A stretch of 13,499 bases of DNA from JABFRJ01 sp031365465 (lineage in GTDB: Bacteria; Pseudomonadota; Alphaproteobacteria; Rhizobiales; Hyphomicrobiaceae). The first letter of the stretch is position 1. The number at the start of each line of letters is the position of its first letter. Made by a program: the position numbers and the translations under genes. The notes beneath the pieces were generated by a model. It was not told where the DNA came from. It did no database searches and saw only the letters and a program-made list of their open reading frames with translations. Below, one piece after another: positions 7,506 through 13,499 of this stretch. The stretch is from contig JANLYD010000415.1 of assembly GCA_031365465.1 (NCBI GenBank), forward strand, positions 1-13,499, in the 5' to 3' direction.

Positions 7506-8338
7506 GGCTTGCTGTCCACACTGAAGTTGGCTGTTCCGCTCATGCCAGACAAAATGTCGGCAGCCTGCCGGTCGATTGCACCGATTACTTTTACGGTCTT
7601 GCTGACGGGATCGACGCCGGCGCCGAGCCGGCTGACGGTGGCATTGACGATCCGGCCTCCCAACTCGTCGATGCGAAACGAAAACGAGACCCCTAGCGCG
7701 AAGTCGATCAAGTTGGATGCCGGCGCAATCAGTTCGATTTCCAGCTGTTGATCGTCGATGATCGAAATATAGGGTCGCTGTGGCTGTGTACGCTCGTGCG
7801 TGCGAATGGCCAGTTCGGTGATGCGCCCGTCGAACGGTGCGACGAGTTTGCATTCGTCCATGCGGCTTACCAGACCCGCAATGTCGGCACGTGCTTTGTC
7901 GGCGCGCGCGCGTGTGATCTCGACATCGTTTTTGCCGACGGCTTGAAAGCGATCCAGTTGCACGTTGCTTTCGAAGTTGAGCGCGGCTTCGCGCTGCACG
8001 GCTCTTGCGGCATCCAGTTCGGCCTGCTGGCGCCGACAGTCGAACACCGCGAGAGTATCGCCCTGCTTGAAGCGCTCGCTCTCGCGCAGCGGCAGTTCGA
8101 TGACCCGCAGCGGCGCATCCGTCGAGATCGTCGCCTGCTGGACGGCGCGGATGACGCCGCGAATGGGGATGCTTGACTGCGTCCCCGGTTGCGCGGCGCC
8201 CGCAGCGTCGCGACCAATTCCCCCATTGATCGCGAGCGCTATCAGCGCAGATTTCAGGTACAGGTTCGGCGTTCTCGTCACGCAGTTGCCTCTCGTTTTA
8301 TTGCGTCGCATTCGCCTGAGCCTGTCCTTGGACTGCAT
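7502..8338 (-). CDS. Short HlyD/RND-type periplasmic adaptor subunit
   Basis: 278 residues. A long basic leader (about 1-24, many Arg/Lys) precedes a hydrophobic stretch (27-41) and an AAGAA-like possible signal-peptidase site near 46-50, so it is either a secreted periplasmic protein or an anchored one. The barrel-sandwich halves are at about 68-100 (TISTDAPLRVIELPLRESER...GDTL) and 160-197 (LVAPFDGRITEL). A coiled-coil hairpin (101-158) lies between them, and a beta-barrel domain follows to about 275. It is shorter than usual adaptors (about 350-400 residues) and lacks a clear membrane-proximal domain. ATG 8338 is preferred to GTG 8344, because AAGGAG lies exactly 5 bases before the ATG and abuts the GTG. 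It sits between the outer-membrane channel gene and the GAF-HlyD gene, overlapping the latter by 4 bases. It probably bridges the channel and the other two adaptor-like proteins. Confidence 0.88.
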   Translation of the reverse strand: MQSKDRLRRMRRNKTRGNCVTRTPNLYLKSALIALAINGGIGRDAAGAAQPGTQSSIPIRGVIRAVQQATISTDAPLRVIELPLRESERFKQGDTLAVFDCRRQQAELDAARAVQREAALNFESNVQLDRFQAVGKNDVEITRARADKARADIAGLVSRMDECKLVAPFDGRITELAIRTHERTQPQRPYISIIDDQQLEIELIAPASNLIDFALGVSFSFRIDELGGRIVNATVSRLGAGVDPVSKTVKVIGAIDRQAADILSGMSGTANFSVDSKP

Positions 8339-8340
8339 CG

Positions 8341-9864
8341 TCACTCCTTGAGTTTCGCCAAGGTCAGCGGCGCCGAATTCGATGCAGTGACTGCTCCCCC
8401 ACGGCGCAGCACGTTGGCGATTTCGGCAACGCTCGACGTGGGCGACAGGCCGTCGGCACGAGGGTCGAGCCCTGCAGACGAGAGCAAGTTGGCTTTCGCC
8501 GTTTCCAGGCTGATCCGCGCGATATCGAGACGGACCAATCCGACGGACGCATTGAGTTCTTCGCGCAACAGCGTCTGCTCGCTGACGCGATTTGAATCGT
8601 GCTCGGCCTGAATAGTGCGCAACAGCTCTTGCTGGGTTTTGGAGTAGGCTGCGGCAATTTCCACTTCGCGACTGAAATGCACGATGCGGGCTCGCGCCAC
8701 GTACACTTGCGTCATGACCGCCATGGTGAGCGCCAACGCGCGCTGGTCCAATGCCTTGTCTTGCCCGTCGATCAATTCCTGCTTAACGGGATACTGAAAG
8801 ACCCGCAGGAGATTGAAGCTCGCCTTGGCGCCCCAGCCGAGCCAATTGTGGTTCAACAGATAAGAATTACTGTCGGAGTTGGGGCCGGCGAAAAGTTGAA
8901 TGCCGGGTAGCATCTCGAGCAGCGCGGCGTCGGCTTCACGGGCATTGATGCGCTTTTTATATTCGGCATCACGCAATTCCGGTCGGTTATTGAGCGCGAT
9001 GGTCACGAGTTCACCCGGTGAAGCAGCGATAGCTGACGACGCCGGCATGGCTTGAGGCGCCGTCAGCGTGAACGGTGTCCCCGGCACGACGTTCATGAGC
9101 GCGGCAAGTTGGAATTTCGCGATCGACAGTTCGCGCTGCATCTCCTGCAACGTGCGCTGGATTTCGATCAGTTCGCGGCGATAGGTCAATGCGGTGATGG
9201 GAGAGGTCGTCCGATCGCCAGCGATCTGCGACGAGCGCGCCAGAGCCGATCTGGTACGCCGTTCGAGCGTCATCAGGCGACTCGATAGTTTTTGTGCACT
9301 CCAAGCGCGCCAGTAAGCGGTTCGAACGTCTTCCATCAATCGGTGGACGACCTTGCGGCGCGACTCCTCGGCGATCATCACCTTGTCGGCGGCTTGGTGG
9401 GCGCGCACATACGATAGGCCGAAATCGAGCACGCTCCAGCTGAACGTGAGATCACTGGTTTTGTCGTGATTGTCTTGTGACGTCGAGTAGCCGAAGTTCT
9501 GCGTGCCGGTGAGCAGATTGTAGCTGGACGACGCCGATACCTTGTCGCGGCTGGCGTAACCAGAGGAGGCCACCAAGCTGGGCAATCCGTTGGCGCCAGC
9601 GAGCGTCACATCAGTCTGGCGCAGCGCGGTCTCATACACTTCGACTTTGTGATCGAGATTGTATTTAAGGGCGCGCGCCATTGCTTGCGGCAGATCGATA
9701 GGGCCGGACAGCGGCTCCTGATGGCGGGTTACGCGCGCTAGTTTGTCCTGGGTGCCGAGCGCGATTTCATCTGAGCTGAGGGGGATTGGGCTGATGGCGC
9801 ATCCTCCGATCAAGAAAGTGGAAAGCAGGGCCAGGCCACCCATGCCAATGGCATGTCGATGCAT
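8341..9864 (-). CDS. NodT/TolC-family outer-membrane channel lipoprotein
   Basis: 507 residues. The N-terminus is a lipoprotein signal: basic start, hydrophobic core (9-19) and lipobox LIGGC with the acylated cysteine at 22, so the mature protein is anchored in the outer membrane as in NodT-type channels. Two outer-membrane-efflux repeats are visible, at about 57-262 and 283-475. Each has long Ala/Leu/Arg helices and a beta segment preceded by LPSL (94-97) or LPGI. It would form a trimeric outer-membrane duct and periplasmic tunnel for export. TTGGAG lies 7 bases before ATG 9864, and it is the first gene of the export operon. Its start faces the giant exoprotein gene across a 391 bp intergenic region, which suggests the exoprotein is its cargo (inference). 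Confidence 0.93.
   Translation of the reverse strand: MHRHAIGMGGLALLSTFLIGGCAISPIPLSSDEIALGTQDKLARVTRHQEPLSGPIDLPQAMARALKYNLDHKVEVYETALRQTDVTLAGANGLPSLVASSGYASRDKVSASSSYNLLTGTQNFGYSTSQDNHDKTSDLTFSWSVLDFGLSYVRAHQAADKVMIAEESRRKVVHRLMEDVRTAYWRAWSAQKLSSRLMTLERRTRSALARSSQIAGDRTTSPITALTYRRELIEIQRTLQEMQRELSIAKFQLAALMNVVPGTPFTLTAPQAMPASSAIAASPGELVTIALNNRPELRDAEYKKRINAREADAALLEMLPGIQLFAGPNSDSNSYLLNHNWLGWGAKASFNLLRVFQYPVKQELIDGQDKALDQRALALTMAVMTQVYVARARIVHFSREVEIAAAYSKTQQELLRTIQAEHDSNRVSEQTLLREELNASVGLVRLDIARISLETAKANLLSSAGLDPRADGLSPTSSVAEIANVLRRGGAVTASNSAPLTLAKLKE
8344..8349 (-). promoter_or_regulatory. Shine-Dalgarno site deciding the start of the short adaptor
   Basis: AAGGAG lies inside the last codons of the outer-membrane channel gene, 5 bases before ATG 8338. 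It overlaps the alternative GTG at 8344, which therefore cannot use it. The stop TGA of the channel gene (8341-8343) falls between this site and the ATG, so translation of the two genes is probably coupled. Confidence 0.75.
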
Positions 9865-9906
9865 TGTAAAACTCCAATTACGGAACGCGGGATGGCCGAC
9901 AGGGCC

Positions 9907-9917
9907 TCGCTGAGCGA
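9907..9917. repeat. Inverted repeat TCGCTGAGCGA
   Basis: A perfect 5-1-5 inverted repeat about 45 bases upstream of the channel-gene ATG, so within its likely leader. It could be an operator half-site arrangement or chance. No second copy was seen. Confidence 0.3.
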
Positions 9918-10112
9918 TCGAGGTCGTTCAACGTACGCAAACACAAATTACCCGTTTTGGTTGTGCAGCGGATCGCACACAGGTTGCAACACCTTAAGTT
10001 GTAGAAATTCACGGGCGCAGTCGGCGTGAGGTTTTAGCGCAACAATGATGCTGCGCCGGATGAATGCAAATCCACCTCCGATTGCCAAATACAGATGCAT
10101 TTGGGGGTATTC

Positions 10113-10128
10113 GCAAAGTTGGCTTTGC
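10113..10128. repeat. Hairpin GCAAAG-TTGG-CTTTGC in the divergent region
   Basis: A perfect 6-base stem with a 4-base loop. GATGCA (10094-10099) and TGCATC (10126-10131) give a second, overlapping inverted pair, so two alternative structures could form. It lies about 130 bases upstream of the exoprotein ATG. There is no T-run, so it is not a terminator. A role as operator or leader structure is speculative. Confidence 0.35.
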
Positions 10129-10160
10129 ATCAATTCCGACGCGAAAAATCTCCGTGTTTG

Positions 10161-10173
10161 CCACAACTTGTGG
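10161..10173. promoter_or_regulatory. Palindrome CCACAACTTGTGG, candidate operator
   Basis: A perfect 6-1-6 palindrome located 83 bases upstream of the exoprotein start. This position suits a dimeric regulator acting on the exoprotein promoter, or on both divergent promoters. No regulator gene is present in the window, and no second copy was seen. Confidence 0.4.
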
Positions 10174-10255
10174 TCGCAGCGTTAGCTATGTGTGAACGTT
10201 TTAGTTGTAAAACATTGATACTCAATCACAAGATGCAATTTTGGGATCACGTTTC

Positions 10256-13200
10256 ATGTCACACGCTGCTGATCGCCCTTCGACTGAAAATGCCGCCGCG
10301 CAAGCGTTTCTGACGGCCGATCCGATGCAATACCGGACGTTGGAGCCTCGCGTCGTGTTCGACGGTGCCGGAGTTGCTCTCATTGCCGAGGCCATGAAGG
10401 TCGTCGATAAAACCGTCGACGTGACTGCCGGCGCAAGCGCACACGAGGGTGCCGTCGCGGTCGATCGTCAGCATGACGCGTTGGTGGCATCGCTGCGCGG
10501 GATCGCCGACATCAGTTCGTCCCCGAATGCACAGATCGTGTTCATCGAAAGTGACGTGCACGATGCGGCGACGCTGCTTTCGCACGTTCCGGCCGGCGCC
10601 GAAGTCGTCATGCTCGATGCTGGCAAGAACGGCATGGACCAGATCGCCAATTACCTTGCCGGACGCTCGGGCGTCGGCGCAATTCACATCCTGAGCCACG
10701 GCGGCGTCGGCGAACTCGATCTCGGCAGCGCCAGGGTAACTTTGGCTTCGCTGCCGGGCTATGCCGCCGACTTGGCAATCATCCGGGCCTCACTCGCGCC
10801 CGGCGCCGACATTCTACTCTATGGGTGCGACGTCGCCGAAGGCAGCGCCGGCCATGCGTTCGTGCAGGCACTTGCTGCGACGACCGGCAGCGACGTCGCC
10901 GCGTCGACCGACATCACCGGCGCCGCCGCGCATGGCGGCAACTGGGTTCTCGAAGACCGTGTCGGCAGTATAGAAACCGCCGGCATCGAGGCGCGTGACT
11001 GGGACGGCGAGTTGGCCCCGCTCGTCATCTCGGCTTCGTCCCAGCCTGTCGTCACCGGCGCAGGTGGCGTCGGCACCACAGTAGTGTGGGCGAATGCCGG
11101 CACGATCGGCACTACCGCCATCGACCTCCGGGCCACCATCACCTCGAATACATCCGGTATCGCGCCGACCTTCGGCACCGCCTCACCCAACGGCATAGCG
11201 CCGGCCGACGACCCTTACATTTTGCTGAACGGCGTCGGCAGCGTCACCCTGCATTGGGAAATCTTCGTCGCCGGCAGCACGACCGTACATGCCGTTGGCA
11301 CGCCGACCATTCAAACAACGGACATCGACGGGATCGGCGGCGTCTCGTTCTCACGCGAGACGGTATCGCCAAGCCTCTTTCACTTGACGTCATACACCCT
11401 CGACAATCCGACGAACTTGCGCGCCAGCGTCAGCGGCACCCAGCTTCTTGTCTCTGGTACGCAGGACCAGAACGCCGAACCGACTTCGCTTGCCTCCTAC
11501 ACCTGGAGTAACGTCTCGTCTTGGGATCTCACTTACACGCTTGCGCCGAACGCGTTGACGCCGCTCGCTCGCACGTTGATGGACGGCAACGGCAGTCTGA
11601 CCTTCGTTAATCCTCAAATAACTTATATGCTGGGCATCGATCTCGATGCCGATAACTCGACCGCCACCGGCACCGCCTATCAGGCCAGTTTCGTCGGGAC
11701 CGCCGTTTCGATCGTCGACGCCGACATCGCGATCAGCCAGCATGCTGCGCTCGGCACTACGATCGATTCGGCAAAGATCGTGCTTGCCAACGCTCAGACC
11801 GGAGATCGCCTGCTCGTGGCGGGTTCGACGGCAGCGTCGGGCACCGTCAATGGTCTCAGCTATACGGTCACCAACAGTGGCGGCCAGATCGTCGTCGCGC
11901 TCTCGGGCAGTGCCACGCCTGACGCCTACGAGATTGCGCTGAAGGCTATCACCTTCGACAATACAGTGGTGACACCGAGCGGGGTGGACCGCCTGATCAC
12001 GATCAACGTCACCAATGCCACTTACGGCACCACCAGCAACGACACACTCGCGACGATCCACGTCCCGCTCAACGATGCACCCGTCAACGCCATCACGCCC
12101 GCATCGTACACCGTCGCCGAAGACACTGTGCTCAATCTCACCGGCATCTCCGTTTCCGATGTCGATGCAGGTACCGCAGCTATTTCCGTCACCTTCCAGG
12201 TCGACAGCGGCAATCTCACTCTGCTCACCTCCGTCGCTGGCGGCATCGCTGCTGCTGGTGTGACCGGCAACGGCACCGGTAGCGTCACGCTCAACGGTAC
12301 AATCGCCCAGATCGACGCCACGCTTGCGGCAACCGGCGGTCTCAAATTCCTCGACGCCGCCAATCATACCGGCGCCGTCACGCTCACCATGACGACGAAC
12401 GATCTCGGCAACTCCGGCCTCGGCGGTGCGCTTTCTGACACCGATACCCGCATCATCAATGTAACGCCCGTCAATGATGCGCCGGTGGAAACGGTGCCTG
12501 GCGCGCAGACCGTGCTCGGCACCACTCCCGCAGCCATTGCCGGCCTGTCGGTTGGAGATGTCGATGCCAACAGCGGCCTCGAAACCGTCACGCTCACCGT
12601 TGCCCACGGCAGCTTGACCCTGCCGTCGACCACCGGCCTCACGTTCACAACGGGCGACGGCACTTCCGACGCTACAATGGTGTTCACCGGCACGTTGGCC
12701 AACATCAACGCCGCCGTTGCCGGCCTCACCTACACTGCGGGCGCGACCTACTCGGGCGCCGACGTGCTTACCTTCACGACCACCGACAATGGTAACACCG
12801 GTGCCGGTGGCGCATTGTCTTCGGGCGCGCGGACTGTGGCGCTCACGGTGGTCGCTGCGCCCAATGCCGTCGACGATCAGTTCTACACGACGACGAATAT
12901 CGCCATCACCATTCCCGTGCTCTCGAACGACACCGACGCCAACGCCTATCCGCTGAGTGTCACTAAGATCGACGGCCAGCCGATTGCCGCCGGTGATCCC
13001 GCTGGCGTCGCCGTCACCGGTGGTATCGTTACGCTCGATGCGACTGGCAAACTCGTATTCACTCCGAACGCCGGATACCTGGGAACACCGAGCTTCACCT
13101 ACACCGTCGACGACGGTCACGGCCTCACCGACGTTGCGACCGTCAATGGATCGGTAACGCCCGTCAATACGCCGCCGGTGAACGTCGTACCCGGCACGCA

Positions 13201-13499
13201 ACAAGCCATAGCCGGCACATCCTTCGTCTTTTCTACTGCCAACGGTAACGCCGTGCAGGTGACCGACGACGCCACCGCCACCCAGATCATCCAGACTACC
13301 GTCTCCGTCGACGCGGGCACGCTCACGCTCGCGCAAACAACCGGCCTGACGTTTTTGACCGGTGACGGCACGGCCGATGCCACCATCACAATTCAAGGCA
13401 CGAAGGCCGCCATCAATGCCGCCTTGAACGGCCTCGCTTATCAATCGACGGCGGGCACGACAGCTCCCGCGCATCTGACCATCGTCACCAACGATCTCG
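10256..13499 (+). CDS. Giant LEPR/DUF4347 exoprotein with cadherin-like adhesin repeats, N-terminal part (runs off right edge)
   Basis: The plus strand is open from ATG 10256 to the window end, 1081 residues without a stop. There is no classical signal peptide. LEPRVVFDGAG (29-39) matches the LEPR-type N-terminal motif of large exoproteins. Residues about 93-250 look like a DUF4347 domain: QIVFIESDV (93-101), HILSHGG (144-150), DILLYGCDVAEG, TGSDVAASTD and GGNWVLE with W230. H148 and C191 have the spacing of a caspase-clan dyad, and C191 is the only cysteine in the visible protein. Residues 251-465 are beta-rich and I do not recognise them. A cadherin-like unit spans about 466-605. Further units begin at NDAPV (606), NDAPV (740), NAVDD (870) and NTPPV (971). 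The Thr, Gly, Asp and Val content suits a calcium-binding or extended surface adhesin. Export by the divergent operon is inferred; any C-terminal secretion signal is outside the window. Confidence 0.92.
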   Translation, partial: MSHAADRPSTENAAAQAFLTADPMQYRTLEPRVVFDGAGVALIAEAMKVVDKTVDVTAGASAHEGAVAVDRQHDALVASLRGIADISSSPNAQIVFIESDVHDAATLLSHVPAGAEVVMLDAGKNGMDQIANYLAGRSGVGAIHILSHGGVGELDLGSARVTLASLPGYAADLAIIRASLAPGADILLYGCDVAEGSAGHAFVQALAATTGSDVAASTDITGAAAHGGNWVLEDRVGSIETAGIEARDWDGELAPLVISASSQPVVTGAGGVGTTVVWANAGTIGTTAIDLRATITSNTSGIAPTFGTASPNGIAPADDPYILLNGVGSVTLHWEIFVAGSTTVHAVGTPTIQTTDIDGIGGVSFSRETVSPSLFHLTSYTLDNPTNLRASVSGTQLLVSGTQDQNAEPTSLASYTWSNVSSWDLTYTLAPNALTPLARTLMDGNGSLTFVNPQITYMLGIDLDADNSTATGTAYQASFVGTAVSIVDADIAISQHAALGTTIDSAKIVLANAQTGDRLLVAGSTAASGTVNGLSYTVTNSGGQIVVALSGSATPDAYEIALKAITFDNTVVTPSGVDRLITINVTNATYGTTSNDTLATIHVPLNDAPVNAITPASYTVAEDTVLNLTGISVSDVDAGTAAISVTFQVDSGNLTLLTSVAGGIAAAGVTGNGTGSVTLNGTIAQIDATLAATGGLKFLDAANHTGAVTLTMTTNDLGNSGLGGALSDTDTRIINVTPVNDAPVETVPGAQTVLGTTPAAIAGLSVGDVDANSGLETVTLTVAHGSLTLPSTTGLTFTTGDGTSDATMVFTGTLANINAAVAGLTYTAGATYSGADVLTFTTTDNGNTGAGGALSSGARTVALTVVAAPNAVDDQFYTTTNIAITIPVLSNDTDANAYPLSVTKIDGQPIAAGDPAGVAVTGGIVTLDATGKLVFTPNAGYLGTPSFTYTVDDGHGLTDVATVNGSVTPVNTPPVNVVPGTQQAIAGTSFVFSTANGNAVQVTDDATATQIIQTTVSVDAGTLTLAQTTGLTFLTGDGTADATITIQGTKAAINAALNGLAYQSTAGTTAPAHLTIVTNDL
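12608..12733 (+). repeat. Adhesin repeat core, copy 1 (residues 785-826)
   Basis: A 42-residue core with TTGLTF, TGDGT, INAA and GLTY. By my count it is identical to copy 2 at 28 of 42 positions. The match is visible at DNA level too, around the GGCGACGGCAC stretch. This core is common in giant bacterial adhesins. A more diverged version occurs in the unit beginning at residue 606. Confidence 0.75.
13316..13441 (+). repeat. Adhesin repeat core, copy 2 (residues 1021-1062)
   Basis: The partner of copy 1 with the same 42-residue length (TTGLTF, TGDGT, INAA, GLAY). The cadherin-like unit starting at residue 870 intervenes, so the two repeat types alternate rather than form one uniform tandem array. 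More copies probably lie beyond the window. Confidence 0.75.

Larger units (their letters stand above)
9865..10255. promoter_or_regulatory. Divergent regulatory region between export operon and exoprotein gene
   Basis: These 391 bases separate two genes transcribed away from each other, so they should carry both promoters. The region is visibly richer in A+T than the flanking genes. I could not find a convincing -35/-10 pair in either direction. It holds three short inverted repeats listed separately. A minus-strand open frame of 72 codons (9948-10166) is present, but it lacks a ribosome site and recognisable content. The exoprotein ATG has only a weak GGGA nine bases upstream. Confidence 0.6.

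Noticed and set aside
7506..7853. An upstream extension of the GAF-HlyD frame by 116 codons.
   Set aside because: This stretch overlaps the C-terminal half of the short adaptor in another frame and reads as Arg-rich noise. The ATGA junction at 7502-7505 gives a normal coupled start.
9948..10166. A 72-codon minus-strand open frame in the divergent intergenic region.
   Set aside because: No ribosome site, no recognisable family, and it lies in a probable regulatory region. It could be a tiny gene but nothing positive supports it.
11390..13474. A 694-codon open frame on the minus strand opposite the exoprotein.
   Set aside because: It is antisense to a clearly coding adhesin repeat region. Its product is a low-complexity Gly/Arg/Val/Asp mirror of the repeats with no recognisable domain, and it has no supporting context.

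Overview
The window comes from a moderately GC-rich Gram-negative bacterium. It encodes a NodT-like outer-membrane lipoprotein, periplasmic adaptors and envelope-polysaccharide enzymes. An alpha- or betaproteobacterium is most likely, but nothing here fixes the class. I see no rRNA, tRNA, CRISPR array, transposase or phage gene.

Left part (1-3147, all minus strand): a polysaccharide operon read as a DegT-family sugar aminotransferase (perosamine-synthetase-like), then a GT-B glycosyltransferase, then a third protein that leaves the window at its left edge. The third is probably another glycosyltransferase, with a membrane hairpin inserted in it. Gaps are 51 and 26 bp. A 250 bp gap (3148-3397) separates this operon from the next one.

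Middle part (3398-9864, minus strand): a tightly packed export operon. In transcription order it encodes a NodT/TolC-type outer-membrane lipoprotein, a short HlyD-type periplasmic adaptor, a GAF-HlyD fusion, and a site-2-protease (M50)/HlyD chimera with a PqqD-like N-terminus. A GNAT acetyltransferase follows 104 bp further on. The first four genes overlap, or nearly overlap, at every junction. No ABC ATPase or RND pump is present.

Right part (10256 to the window end, plus strand): transcribed divergently across a 391 bp intergenic region lies the start of a giant exoprotein, with at least 1081 residues visible. It has an LEPR-type N-terminal motif, a DUF4347-type domain with a His/Cys pair, a beta-rich segment of unknown type, and then cadherin-like/tandem adhesin repeats. 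It runs off the right edge.

Proposed integration (inference): the export operon forms an envelope-spanning secretion or processing machine for the divergently encoded giant surface protein. It would resemble type I secretion but use an intramembrane metalloprotease-adaptor chimera where an ABC exporter would be expected. The DUF4347 domain may itself be a caspase-clan protease. The neighbouring sugar genes may supply a cell-surface glycan or a glycan that decorates the exoprotein.
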